64,000 bases of DNA from Desulfogranum japonicum DSM 18378 (GTDB taxonomy: Bacteria > Desulfobacterota > Desulfobulbia > Desulfobulbales > Desulfobulbaceae), in assembly GCF_000429945.1 (NCBI RefSeq), contig NZ_AUCV01000017.1, forward strand, positions 60,648-124,647, given 5' to 3'. Of this stretch, positions 26,027 through 35,439 are shown piece by piece (within the stretch, counting starts at the first letter, position 1; the number at the start of each line of letters is the position of its first letter). A model generated the notes under the pieces. It saw only the letters and a program-made list of their open reading frames with translations. It made no database searches and was not told where the DNA came from. Both the position numbers and the translations under genes were made by a program.

Positions 26027-26974
26027 ATGGTGGACGTTATGACCCGCTCTATGTTCTTTTTTCTCTCCATATCTCTTTCCTTATTCCCGTTTGCTGCATC
26101 TCTTTTATCCGCTCACGACAATGTTGTTGTTATACCATTATTGACAAAAAGGAGCATCGAACCCTTTGGGCCGGTTCCTATTGATACCAATATTCCGGAC
26201 AGCGTTTACAGTAACAATCTCGTAACTGTTTCAGACATCGTTACCAGACTTGAATGGCAAAGAGTCGATGATAACATCCCGCGCAATTACAACGATGCCT
26301 ATTCCTATTGTATTCAATTGGGGAGTGAAAATTTTGCAGGCCATAGAGACTGGCGATTACCCTCCATCTGGGAGTTACAATCCATCGTTGACTACAGGGA
26401 AGCATACCCAGCGATTAAGACCAATGCCTTTCTGAACACCAACCAGTCTGAGTACTGGTCGTCAACCATTGATGAGCGAAGTGCTGAGTATGCTTATGCT
26501 CTGGATTTTCAGGATGGTGCTATCCATGACAGTGTCATCAAAAACACGCTATATCTTACCCGTTGTGTTCGTTCCGGTGTGGAATATGACAGCAATGGTC
26601 CCTATGTGGTGGATGGGACGGGAACTGCAACTGATCTTACAACAGGATTAGTGTGGCAGAGAATAGTTGAAGATCAAACACGGACCTATTCACAGGCCAT
26701 GAGCTATTGTGATCAACTCTCCCTAGCCGGTGGAGGATGGCGTCTACCGAATGCCAAGGAGTTGGCATCCCTCTTTGATTACAGATTGGATGAACCTATG
26801 TTTAACCCTTCTGTGTTTCCCCTGTCAGGAAGCCTTGCTTCTGGATTCAAGACCTTCTGGTCTCGGACCTCCTATTATATTGATGGCAGCCAGGCCTGGT
26901 ATGTCAGCTTTTCCTCGGGATCTGTGCGCCCCAATGACCGTACGGAAGAATATTACACCAGATGTGTTCGGTAA
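26027..26974 (+). CDS. Secreted DUF1566 (Lcl-type) protein with two copies of the domain
   Basis: 315 residues. Signal peptide at about 5-30 (MFFFLSISLSLFPFAASLLS). Two related halves follow: HRDWRLPSIWELQSIVDYR ... TRCVRSG and GGWRLPNAKELASLFDYR ... RCVR. The DWRLP-ELxSIxDYR pattern is the mark of DUF1566, found in lectin-like surface proteins. Function is unknown. Met26039 is an alternative start. A single-copy relative is at 59557-60000. Confidence 0.85.
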   Translation: MVDVMTRSMFFFLSISLSLFPFAASLLSAHDNVVVIPLLTKRSIEPFGPVPIDTNIPDSVYSNNLVTVSDIVTRLEWQRVDDNIPRNYNDAYSYCIQLGSENFAGHRDWRLPSIWELQSIVDYREAYPAIKTNAFLNTNQSEYWSSTIDERSAEYAYALDFQDGAIHDSVIKNTLYLTRCVRSGVEYDSNGPYVVDGTGTATDLTTGLVWQRIVEDQTRTYSQAMSYCDQLSLAGGGWRLPNAKELASLFDYRLDEPMFNPSVFPLSGSLASGFKTFWSRTSYYIDGSQAWYVSFSSGSVRPNDRTEEYYTRCVR

Positions 26975-27127
26975 CTGGTCAGGCAGCCAACTACTGCAAA
27001 CAGGCGTATCTGATATACATGAAAACAGGGGGGTAGAGTAAAAAATGTTGGCTTACAGCCGCAAAGTTGAACAAATGTAAAGAGAACATAAAGACAGAAA
27101 AAGAAAATATCATATAAGGAGTAGCTG

Positions 27128-27640
27128 ATGGCACGATTAGCTGTGGTTCACCTGCAGGAATGCTGGCCCATGTTATTCAGCGAGGCAACAATACGTCAGG
27201 TATGTTTTGCGTCAGAGGAAGATTATGCCGCCTATATCGGTTGGCTGGCTGAATATGCCAAGAAATAAAATGTGGAAATCCATGCCTGGGTATTGATGAC
27301 GAATCATAGCCATCTTTTTTGTCTCCCCCTCAAGAAGGGCGCATTAAGTTTCATGATGCAATCCTGAAGCTGGGGTTATGCGCTTTGTTTATTTCAATAA
27401 GGAATATAAACGAATTGGTACCCTGTGGGAAGGTCGATACAAGTCTTGTCTTGTGCAGTCGGAGCAATATCTCATGGAAGTATAGAGTATATAGAACTTA
27501 ATCCTGTACGTGCGGAGATGGTGACTGATCCTGGTGAATATGCATGGTCAAGTTATTGGACGAATGCATTGGGTGTTTCGTCAAATGTATGTACGCCACA
27601 TCCTGAATATTTTGCTTTTGCAAAACACCAATACAAAGCG
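27128..27640 (+). pseudogene. REP-associated tyrosine transposase (RAYT) relic
   Basis: Pieces in three frames match the RAYT order: HVIQRGNN, EEDYAAYIGWLAEYAKK, HAWVLMTNHSHLF (His-hydrophobic-His metal motif), MMQS, ELNPVRAEMVTDPGEY and AWSSYWTNALGV. A TAA stop after AKK and at least three frameshifts break it. Family knowledge: RAYTs mobilise short palindromic repeats, which fits the palindromes in this window. Confidence 0.8.
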
Positions 27641-27668
27641 TGAACGCTAAGATTTTTTGACCCACCCG

Positions 27669-27684
27669 GTTGGCGCGCGCCAAC
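27669..27684. repeat. Perfect 16-bp palindrome beside the RAYT relic
   Basis: GTTGGCGCGCGCCAAC, self-complementary. GACCCACCC at 27659 and GGTGGGTC near 27735 form an outer inverted pair. Possibly the RAYT's cognate end. Confidence 0.5.
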
Positions 27685-27830
27685 GATGGTTATTCGATGG
27701 AAAAAAAGATATTTTTTCCTTATTAGGTGTTAAGGAGGGTGGGTCAGTTTATCTTAGCAAACCCGGGTCAATTCTAATTAGCGTTGAAGCACCAATAAGA
27801 GAAAAAACGCTTATCTTGATCCAGATTTGG

Positions 27831-28778
27831 TTACTGGGGGGTGTTACTTTTCATTTGTTCAGCTACATCTTTGTAGTATTCGACGGTTATAACATGATCA
27901 TCTGGTAATCTTTCACCGTTTTTCAAAGATAATACAATAGCTCTATTTGTAATTGCTGGCTCATAACTTGGATCTATAGTTAATGCTTGATCAAAAGATG
28001 CAATAGATTCTTCTTTCTGACCTAAGAAGGCATAACATAATCCAAGGTTACCATAAGTTTGGGCGTTGCTCTTGTTAATTTTTATCACATTTTGAAATTC
28101 AGTAATCGCTTTTTCATATTCTTTTTTTTGCATTGTTTGAAAAGCTTTGTTGAAATCATCCATTGACTTTACATATAAATCTAATGATAACCCAGTATCA
28201 TTGAGGATACTTTGTCCCATGTAATCAATCAACTCTTTAGCTGTTTTTACAAATTCATCTTGTGGGGCACCAAATTCGATTACTTTTTGAAATGACTTAA
28301 TGGCTTCTCCAACATTAAATAAATTTTTATACGAGTTGCCTCTATTGAACCAAGCTTCTACAAAATATGGAAAGATTTGAAGCGATTTGTCAAAATGGAC
28401 AATTGATTCGGCATAGTTGCCCTTCATGGCCAAAACTGTTCCCATGCCATATTGGACAATATGAATATTCGGATGTATTTTAATTAGATCGATAAGGGAT
28501 TTTTCGCCTGCTTCAATGTTTCCTCTCTCTACCATTGCTAACGCTTTATCAACAGCATCATCTATCTCCGGATCGATTATGGGCATAAAATCCTTAAATT
28601 TCGATTTTTTCATTTTCTCAAAAGAGTGTTTTGCAGCCTGAACATAATGAGAACACCCGCTACAATCTGTATTACGGATCTCGGCACAGCAGCGTGGGCA
28701 AACAAAAGATCTTTCTTGGAGTTTACATAGACGTTTGCCTTTCACTTTGAGACAAATTACACATTTACTATTATTCAT
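27831..28778 (-). CDS. Zinc-ribbon TPR-repeat protein
   Basis: 315 residues, AT-rich compared with neighbours. The N-terminus has CVICLKVKG, then CPRCCAEIR and CSGCSHY, a Cys-rich zinc-ribbon-like region. At about 95-290 several TPR-like helical repeats follow (GTVLAMKGNYAESIVHFDKS, LGQKEESIASFDQALTIDPS). No enzymatic domain. TPR proteins mediate protein contacts. The base composition and mobile relics on both sides suggest acquisition. Confidence 0.85.
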   Translation of the reverse strand: MNNSKCVICLKVKGKRLCKLQERSFVCPRCCAEIRNTDCSGCSHYVQAAKHSFEKMKKSKFKDFMPIIDPEIDDAVDKALAMVERGNIEAGEKSLIDLIKIHPNIHIVQYGMGTVLAMKGNYAESIVHFDKSLQIFPYFVEAWFNRGNSYKNLFNVGEAIKSFQKVIEFGAPQDEFVKTAKELIDYMGQSILNDTGLSLDLYVKSMDDFNKAFQTMQKKEYEKAITEFQNVIKINKSNAQTYGNLGLCYAFLGQKEESIASFDQALTIDPSYEPAITNRAIVLSLKNGERLPDDHVITVEYYKDVAEQMKSNTPQ

Positions 28779-29040
28779 TTTACGATTCCCAGCTGTTTTT
28801 GTATGTTAAATTGCTGAAGTTTCCAGAAAATTATGCAGCAAGGTTAAAAGCTGAGCAAGGAAACGCTCCTATATGAGAATAGCTATGAAAAAAGCAATTC
28901 GTTTTCTGTGCCAACCTTGAGTCGGAAATATAAATATATTACGCAATATCAACAGGATGAGAGATGAAAGGTGAGTGCAGGTATGGTATAGTTCAATTAG
29001 TTCTAAGCAATTGAAAACATACCAAAAGGAGCAACTCACC

Positions 29041-29459
29041 ATGTTCATATTAAAAGATTTACTCTCTCCTCTGCAAGCACAATTTTCAAACACCAAGCAG
29101 GGGCAAAAGAGAAAGGTTTGGTTTGCATATACATTGCTAACGGTGGTGATACCATTCATCTCCTCAATCACCTCCACCCTGCTACGTGCGTTGCAGACTT
29201 TGATTGGTTTGGACATACAGAGTCAACGGTTTTATGCCTTCATGGCGAGCCCAACATTACCTTGCAAATCATTGTGGCGGTGGATGATTCTATAAACCCT
29301 AAGAGCGGACAAAAAATCTTCGCTTGTGGCAATTTTCATAACCGTGCCTCGGGAGGTAATCAAACGGCCTATCCTTGGTCACAGTGTATCGTTGCCATTG
29401 GTTTGCTGAATAAGGTGCAGTCACGCTGGGCGAGCCTACCGCTTGATTTCCGATTTTAG
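29041..29459 (+). pseudogene. DDE transposase N-terminal relic, frameshifted
   Basis: The first frame MFILKDLLSPLQAQFSNTKQ ... ITSTLLRALQTLIGLDIQ and a second frame ALDDSINPKSGQKIFACGNF ... YPWSQCIVAIGLLNKVQ join into one transposase after a shift near 29275. The 5' end has AAGGAG 7 bases before ATG. The C-terminal part is missing. Family by general likeness; not verified. Confidence 0.65.
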
Positions 29460-29830
29460 GAGAAAAAAGGGTCAGATCTCTTTGAGAACGGAAATTCTTT
29501 GTTGGTCCTGTTTTTGCGAAACTCTTTGTGTAAATCGTACGGGGCATCACCTTCAATATCCCCCCTGTGTTAGGGGCGTTGTCATAATATAACATTTGGT
29601 GGTTGTTAAAAAATCATGCGCGATTCTGGTTAAGAATGGGGGTGATTAAATGTAACATAACCACAGTTTTTCGGATAAATAGCAATAACTCTTTTCTAAC
29701 CGTATTTTGTTCAAATACAAATATTCAAGGCATGTAATAGACAGGAGAAGTATGTGACCCATGTCTGTCTAGATGATGTATCATCAGCAGTATTACAACA
29801 ACCTGTTTTTGTACGGTAAATATAGAGTTA
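29460..29830. other. Upstream region of the chemoreceptor gene
   Basis: About 370 bases with an AT-rich promoter-like area. AGACAGGAGAAGT...GTCTGTCT near 29740 could form a hairpin. No gene is recognised. Confidence 0.4.
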
Positions 29831-31879
29831 ATGAAAAAAGTCAAGCTTGGCGTAAAGCTTATTGGAGGCTTTATAGCAACAGTTGTCATTATTATGATTG
29901 TTGGCATCAACGCTAATCATCAACAGAATAAATTGTATAACAACACTGAGATATTGGTAGATGAATCCATCCCCGGTATGCAAAGTGTTCTGACGCTTAG
30001 AAGTGAGCTGCATCATATTGCCTCGTTAACACGAGCTCTTCTGACACCTTTTGCCACTCCTGAACAACGTAAAATATCCCATGCGCAACTTATCGATATT
30101 ATGAGGAGATGTCATGAGGAAGAAGCCAAGTTTGAAAAACTTGATATCTCGGAAAATGTAAAAAGGGAATGGCAGGGATATAAATCTACTTTTCAGAAAT
30201 GGGGTGAGGCCAATGGCAGGGCTGTCAAACTGTCAGAGCAGCTCATTGCCATGGATTTAACCAATCCCGTTCAACTGCAGATCGACATGGCGGGATTTGA
30301 TGTTGAGCACCAGAGGATTATTCAGGGATTTCGAGATCTTTTTCTTACAGGAAAAACACTGGATGAAAATATTATCAGTCAGGAGTCTTCTTTGCAGAGC
30401 TGGCTTGAAACTTTTACGACCAGTAATCCAGATCTCAAGAAACTGGTTGAGGAATTAAAACCCCTTAATGTCAAATTTAGTGCAGCGGTAAAAGAAGTAA
30501 AACAGCTCTATGATGATGATCAGAGCTATAATGCAGAATTTGCAGCCAAGTTAGAGTTGTACCCAACAGCGGAGATGATTTTCGAAAAAAATCACGCAAT
30601 GAAGCAAATTACCTCTGCAGCCTACCAGACCTTTAAAGAGATGACGCGTATCCTTTTAGAAGAGGTTGAAGAACATCAGATAAGCACATTGTCCATATTG
30701 GATGGGATTGTGGATGCGCTCTCAGAGTCTTCAAGTAAAACCGTTGAAGAAAGCCGAATGGTAAAGAAGAATGCCCAGATTATCACCCTGGCAGGAGTTG
30801 TGGTGGGCATTGTTGTGGCTATAACCCTTGGTGGAACCCTGACGGTTATAATTACAAGACCTTTGAAAAAAAGTGTTCATTTTGCAGAGGTTATGGCGAG
30901 CGGCGACCTAACGGGAAGAATTGATGTGGACAGGAGTGATGAGATAGGTGTCCTGGTGAATTCCCTTAATACAATGTCTGGAAAATTACGAGGCCTTGTC
31001 AGAGAAACCAGGTCTGGGGTGTTGAAGGTCGATACCGCCTCGGATCAACTCACCAGGGTCTCCTGCAAGATGGCAGGTGCGGCGAAAAGTACTGCTGAAC
31101 GTTCCAGGCAGGTGGCTGCATCAGCCGATGAAATGAGTATAACTCAAAATTCCATTGCAGACGCGATGAAGGAAGCTTCGCTGAATGCAAATATGGTGGC
31201 TTCTGCCGTGGAAGAGATGAGTGCAACGGTCAGTGAAATCTCCGGTAATTACAGCAGGGCCAAAGATATAACATTGCGTGCTGTTGAGCAGTCTGATAAG
31301 GCATCTTTTAGAGTAGGGGAACTCGGAAGGGCGGCTGATGGGATTAATAAAGTAACCGAAGTTATCACGGAAATATCTGAACAGACCAATTTACTGGCCT
31401 TAAATGCCACCATTGAAGCTGCCAGGGCCGGTGATGCAGGTAAAGGTTTTGCTGTTGTTGCCAATGAAATCAAGGAACTGGCAAAGCAGACAGCAGAAGC
31501 AACCCGTGATATCAAGCACAAGATTGCAGGCATTCAGGATGCAACCTCGGTTACAGTGGCTGAAATACGGGAGATTGGTGTAATAATTGCCGATGTAGAT
31601 GAAATTGTAGCCGGTATTGCCGGAGCTGTTGCAGAACAGACAAGTGCCACAGAGGATATTGCGAAAAATGTGGCCCAGGTTTCAACCGGAATAACAGAAG
31701 TGTGCGAAAAAGTGTCGAGGAGTTCAGCGATGTCCACTGCCATGTCCACTGACATCTCCGATGTCAGTAACCAAACAGGAGAAATACATAAAGGCATTTC
31801 CACAGTAAAAGAGAGCGCGGAAAATCTGGCAAGTATTGCCAAGGGACTTAAGGCTGTCACTGAGGCATTTCGGGTATAG
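29831..31879 (+). CDS. Methyl-accepting chemotaxis protein
   Basis: 682 residues. First membrane helix about 8-27, a long periplasmic helical sensor region up to about 315, second membrane helix about 317-343 ([19 protein letters not shown]), then HAMP and the signalling coiled coil. The hairpin tip [20 protein letters not shown] is intact. It senses a chemical outside the cell and controls CheA. No che genes are nearby, so it is an orphan receptor. The ligand is unknown. A good terminator follows. Confidence 0.95.
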   Translation: MKKVKLGVKLIGGFIATVVIIMIVGINANHQQNKLYNNTEILVDESIPGMQSVLTLRSELHHIASLTRALLTPFATPEQRKISHAQLIDIMRRCHEEEAKFEKLDISENVKREWQGYKSTFQKWGEANGRAVKLSEQLIAMDLTNPVQLQIDMAGFDVEHQRIIQGFRDLFLTGKTLDENIISQESSLQSWLETFTTSNPDLKKLVEELKPLNVKFSAAVKEVKQLYDDDQSYNAEFAAKLELYPTAEMIFEKNHAMKQITSAAYQTFKEMTRILLEEVEEHQISTLSILDGIVDALSESSSKTVEESRMVKKNAQIITLAGVVVGIVVAITLGGTLTVIITRPLKKSVHFAEVMASGDLTGRIDVDRSDEIGVLVNSLNTMSGKLRGLVRETRSGVLKVDTASDQLTRVSCKMAGAAKSTAERSRQVAASADEMSITQNSIADAMKEASLNANMVASAVEEMSATVSEISGNYSRAKDITLRAVEQSDKASFRVGELGRAADGINKVTEVITEISEQTNLLALNATIEAARAGDAGKGFAVVANEIKELAKQTAEATRDIKHKIAGIQDATSVTVAEIREIGVIIADVDEIVAGIAGAVAEQTSATEDIAKNVAQVSTGITEVCEKVSRSSAMSTAMSTDISDVSNQTGEIHKGISTVKESAENLASIAKGLKAVTEAFRV

Positions 31880-31930
31880 TGATATATATATTCTCAACTA
31901 TTTTTACCTGAAACCGGTCAATAAGAAAAT

Positions 31931-31963
31931 GGCCGAAAGGGGGGGCATCCCTTTCGGCCGTTT
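31931..31963 (+). terminator. Terminator after the chemoreceptor gene
   Basis: GGCCGAAAGGG / CCCTTTCGGCC, 11-bp perfect stem with a 7-base loop, followed by GTTTGG. The T run is short. Confidence 0.7.
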
Positions 31964-32104
31964 GGATTGTAGACGGCAACCTACCACACAGAGTTATCCC
32001 CGGATGTCGGAGTTCCCTCGCGGACCCTTCCGTTTCACTCGGATTTGTTGAACCAGTTCGCGTCAGGGTTAATCACTTCTCTCAAAATCCAAAGAAAAAC
32101 GGTA

Positions 32105-32222
32105 ACTGCTCACAGTGCACCTGATTTTTTCCCGATCAGCCTGGCTAATGTATGATAAAAATAGGCGGCGCGAGCCTGATTGCGAAAATCTCAGGCACCC
32201 TGTAACCCGTTACAAATACAGG
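32105..32222. repeat. Dispersed repeat family C, copy 2
   Basis: Shares CGATCAGCCTGG, TTGCGAAAATCTCA and CCTGTAAC..TTACAAATAC with 4840-4955. It lies just before the ribbon-helix-helix pair, in a stretch without genes. Confidence 0.7.
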
Positions 32223-32371
32223 GGAGTTTCAAAATTATCCATTTCCTTTATAAGGAGTTACGAAAAATGAGTCAAAACATGACGAAAACAAGGAAACGGG
32301 TTGTGTATATTGATGTGTATGTGTATAGTATGGGTAAACATCCAGGTAATCTCTTACCGTGAGGTTAACAC

Positions 32372-32641
32372 ATGCAAACCGCTGAAAATCTAGTTAGAAA
32401 ACAATACTTGATAGCTCCGCAACAAGTAGAAAAACTTCAACTTATTGCTAAAAAACAAAAGGTCTCGGCTGCTGAGGTGGTACGAATGGCCATTGACGCT
32501 TTCAATCCTGACGCACCAGCCGAAATGAACGAAGATGAACTCTTTGACTTGGTGTCTGCTCGGGTGAAGGAAGCAATATCGGAAACTCAAGCAACACGTA
32601 AACGGTTGAACGAAACACTAGCTGCTCTCGGTGAAAAATAA
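32372..32641 (+). CDS. Ribbon-helix-helix DNA-binding protein
   Basis: 89 residues. The middle region VEKLQLIAKKQKVSAAEVVR looks like a ribbon-helix-helix (CopG/Arc) fold, with a tail of charged helices. Its stop overlaps the next start (TAATG), so the two are translated together. Such proteins often are antitoxins or plasmid/transposon copy-control repressors. No toxin signature was seen in the partner, so the toxin-antitoxin idea is only a possibility. Confidence 0.75.
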   Translation: MQTAENLVRKQYLIAPQQVEKLQLIAKKQKVSAAEVVRMAIDAFNPDAPAEMNEDELFDLVSARVKEAISETQATRKRLNETLAALGEK

Positions 32642-32832
32642 TGGCCGGATGGAAGGATTTGTTGATTGATGTACTGAAGCTCACAGATGAAACTAAACGA
32701 TTAAATAAAGATATAGATCGATTACAAGCTCACGTTGTAGATGTAGATAAAAGAGTTGTTCGCCTGGAAACACTTGTGGAGGTCTCTAAATACCACGCTC
32801 GCCAATCACAACTAGACGGCGAATCAAAATAA
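32641..32832 (+). CDS. Small coiled-coil protein, partner of the RHH gene
   Basis: 63 residues, nearly all helical: LIDVLKLTDETKRLNKDIDR with heptad spacing and a short polar tail. No recognised family. Coupled to the upstream RHH gene by a TAATG overlap. It could be a binding partner of that regulator. Confidence 0.65.
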   Translation: MAGWKDLLIDVLKLTDETKRLNKDIDRLQAHVVDVDKRVVRLETLVEVSKYHARQSQLDGESK

Positions 32833-32890
32833 CTGCCCTCCTGTGGGCCGACTTACTTTGGCCGGGCCGATTCCTGTTTGGATTTCTCTT

Positions 32891-34366
32891 TCATGCATCA
32901 TCCCTTGTTAGCCCCCGAAGCGATAGCGCATTTGCGACTATTGTCTTGGACATATTGGTAAATACAAAATAGTGAACAGGCAGGACTGAGTACCAGTAAA
33001 GCCTGCCCCATATGCCCTTTGGCAGAAAATGCGCTGTCTGGACAAGCTGGTCAGGTTGGACGTCAAATTCAAGCCATGCTTCTCCCGGCACTTTCATTTG
33101 GGCGTGCAGCAGTAGCCGTTTACCAGGCTTCAGATCAACCACCTTCCAGAAGTCCAGGGCATCTCCCAGACGTAGTTCTGTTGCTGACCTTCTGCCCCGG
33201 TTTAAGCCGTAGCCTCCAATCAGCTTGTCCACCAGCCCGCGAAGTTTCCAAAGCGAATCGTACCTGAACCAACCATTGTCTCCTCCAATTGCACAAACTG
33301 AACGGAAGACATCTTCCTGCCGGGCGCCATTGTCATAGGAGACGATACGGACATCACGGAGAATAGCCCCTGCTGGATTGTCAAAATCCCGGATATCACA
33401 GGATTGGCCTGCGCTGCTGTCGCACCAGCGGCTGATTACCTGGTTATGCTGTAGTTCTTTCAGTGCGGTTGAAACGGATTCTTTAAAGGAGCATGGCTGT
33501 ATTTCAGGAAAATAGCAGGCAGCATTATCATTTTGCAACACTGTCTCGCTTTTCAGGCCTTCCACAAGAGCTGAAGCTAGTTTGTAGGGGATTGGTGTAA
33601 ACAGAATCAACCAGTAGGAAGAAAGACGCGGAGAGAGAATCGGTACTGGGAAAAGACGCCTTTTCAGCCCCATCACCGAAGCTGCCTGAAGCATCATTTC
33701 TTGAAAGCTGAGATTTTCACTCCCGATATCAACGATCAGGTTATCCCGATGTGCCAGGGTGATGGAGGTAACAAGATAGGCCAGCACATCCTCGACGCCG
33801 ATGGGCTGTGTCCTGCTGCGAACCCAGCGGGGGGTAATCATGACGGGCAGCTTTTGACAGAGGTTGCGAATGATTTCAAAACTCGCACTGCCTGAGCCTA
33901 TTATCACCCCGGCACGTAGCCAGATTACCTGGAGTGCATTCGGCGCTGCGGACAGAACTTCTCCTGTTTCAATACGGCTCAGCAGATGTTTGCTGGCACT
34001 ATTTTTAACGCCCAACCCACCTAGATAAATCAGCCGTTTTACTCCTGCGGCTATGCAGGCATCACGAAAATTTTCAGCACTGATCCGGTCAAGGTCACGA
34101 TAGTCATCCCTGGCTCCCATGGAGTGGATCAAGTAAAAGGCAACATCAACGTCTTGCAAGGCATGTTGCAGTGTGTCGGCCCGCAAGGTGTCTCCTTCGC
34201 GAATATCCACCTTTTCGGCAATGGCAGCCTGAACTTTATGGCTGTTGCGTACAAGGATACGGATATCATACTTTTGCTCCTGCAGCAGGCGGTTGACCAG
34301 ACGACGGCCGATATATCCCGTGGCACCGGTTACAAGTACGGTCTTTTTTGCATGTGTCTCAGGCAT
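32891..34366 (-). CDS. NAD(P)-binding SDR-like protein with DUF2867-type C-terminal region
   Basis: 491 residues. N-terminal Rossmann motif TVLVTGATGYIGRRLVNRLL and an extended-SDR core to about 250, including FYLIHSMG and WLRAGVIIGSGSASFEII. The C-terminal half (about 330-490) ends with a FAD-independent lipocalin-like region with IGGDNGWFRYDSLWKLRGL. The function is not known. It is last in a leftward pair with a DUF523-DUF1722 gene and faces away from the photolyase operon. Related SDR genes occur beside photolyases and DUF523 proteins in light-induced clusters of other proteobacteria. Confidence 0.85.
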   Translation of the reverse strand: MPETHAKKTVLVTGATGYIGRRLVNRLLQEQKYDIRILVRNSHKVQAAIAEKVDIREGDTLRADTLQHALQDVDVAFYLIHSMGARDDYRDLDRISAENFRDACIAAGVKRLIYLGGLGVKNSASKHLLSRIETGEVLSAAPNALQVIWLRAGVIIGSGSASFEIIRNLCQKLPVMITPRWVRSRTQPIGVEDVLAYLVTSITLAHRDNLIVDIGSENLSFQEMMLQAASVMGLKRRLFPVPILSPRLSSYWLILFTPIPYKLASALVEGLKSETVLQNDNAACYFPEIQPCSFKESVSTALKELQHNQVISRWCDSSAGQSCDIRDFDNPAGAILRDVRIVSYDNGARQEDVFRSVCAIGGDNGWFRYDSLWKLRGLVDKLIGGYGLNRGRRSATELRLGDALDFWKVVDLKPGKRLLLHAQMKVPGEAWLEFDVQPDQLVQTAHFLPKGIWGRLYWYSVLPVHYFVFTNMSKTIVANALSLRGLTRDDA

Positions 34367-35312
34367 GGTTCCGAAGTTTCAGTTCTGTGGGATGAGGGGT
34401 GAGATAATGCTGCTGCATGAGGTATTGCTCGTTATATTTGCGAACATAATGGTTAAAAAGCGTGATAGGTACGATTAAGGGGATATGCTGGTTTCTGAAC
34501 TGTTCGATGATTTCCAGCAGTTCCTGCTTTTCATCGCTGGAGAGGAGTTTTTTGAAATATCCCATCATGTGCATGAGAACATTGACATGTTTTTTCACTG
34601 TGGGTTTGAGTTTCATGCATGCCATGAGCGTATCCTGATACGCAGCAAGTAACTCTTTTGGTGCGTCGGAACCAGCTTTTGCAGCTATTCGGCCCAGTTC
34701 TCTGTAATGTTTTTCACTGTGAGCTCGTAATAACAGCTTGTGATCTGTATGGAACGTGACCAGTTTTTGAGGGGTGAAATCGCTCACCGTATCTCGCCAG
34801 CGGCGATAGACAAAAACTGATTCAATAAAATTCTCACGCAGCTTCAAATCATGTAATCGTCCCTCTTCCTCCACTGGAAGCAGGGGAAATCTGTCCATAA
34901 AAATTTGGGCAAACAGACCAACACCAACCGATTGGGGAACATTGTTGGTATCATACACTTTGACCCGTTCCATTCCTGAAGAAGGCGATTTGCTTTTGAA
35001 GATAAAGCCGCACAAATTCTCAGATGCCAGCTGTTCAACTCGTTTTTTGGCCCAGGACTGCATTTTTTCAGTGTGATCTACGCCACTTTTGTTGGTGACA
35101 AGGCGGGGCGTTTGTGGGTCTCCAATCAGGCGCATAGCTTCCCTGGGTATGGGGAGCCCGCATTCCACTTCCGGACAGACAGGGACAAATTCAAAAAAGT
35201 TTCCCAACGTATCAGTAATGTATCTGTCCCGTTTATGTCCGCCATCATAACGGACCTGGTTCCCAAGCAGGCAGGAACTGATGCCGATGATAATTTTTTC
35301 GTCTTCGTTCAT
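34359..35312 (-). CDS. DUF523-DUF1722 (YbgA-like) protein
   Basis: 317 residues from Met giving MNEDEKIIIGISSCLLG; the longer upstream Met lacks a good ribosome site. N-terminal DUF523 (SSCLLGNQVRYDGGHKRD) and C-terminal DUF1722 (FHTDHKLLLRAHSEKHYREL). Function unknown, but this protein is repeatedly found next to photolyase genes. Its stop overlaps the SDR-like start by 8 bases. Divergent from the photolyase gene, so a shared regulatory region is likely. Confidence 0.87.
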   Translation of the reverse strand: MNEDEKIIIGISSCLLGNQVRYDGGHKRDRYITDTLGNFFEFVPVCPEVECGLPIPREAMRLIGDPQTPRLVTNKSGVDHTEKMQSWAKKRVEQLASENLCGFIFKSKSPSSGMERVKVYDTNNVPQSVGVGLFAQIFMDRFPLLPVEEEGRLHDLKLRENFIESVFVYRRWRDTVSDFTPQKLVTFHTDHKLLLRAHSEKHYRELGRIAAKAGSDAPKELLAAYQDTLMACMKLKPTVKKHVNVLMHMMGYFKKLLSSDEKQELLEIIEQFRNQHIPLIVPITLFNHYVRKYNEQYLMQQHYLTPHPTELKLRNHA

Positions 35313-35439
35313 AGGGGTGCCTTGTAACGATTTCCCTGGGTGGAGTGTCGCATTTGACAATGATAATCATAATATTACTATGTATCACAAAGAGAGTGAT
35401 TGCCAGCCCTAAATACAGAAACAGACCAGGAAAGGTGAT

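Noticed and set aside
32180..32362. 60-codon frame before the RHH gene
   Set aside because: Sits in the dispersed repeat C and has no family likeness.
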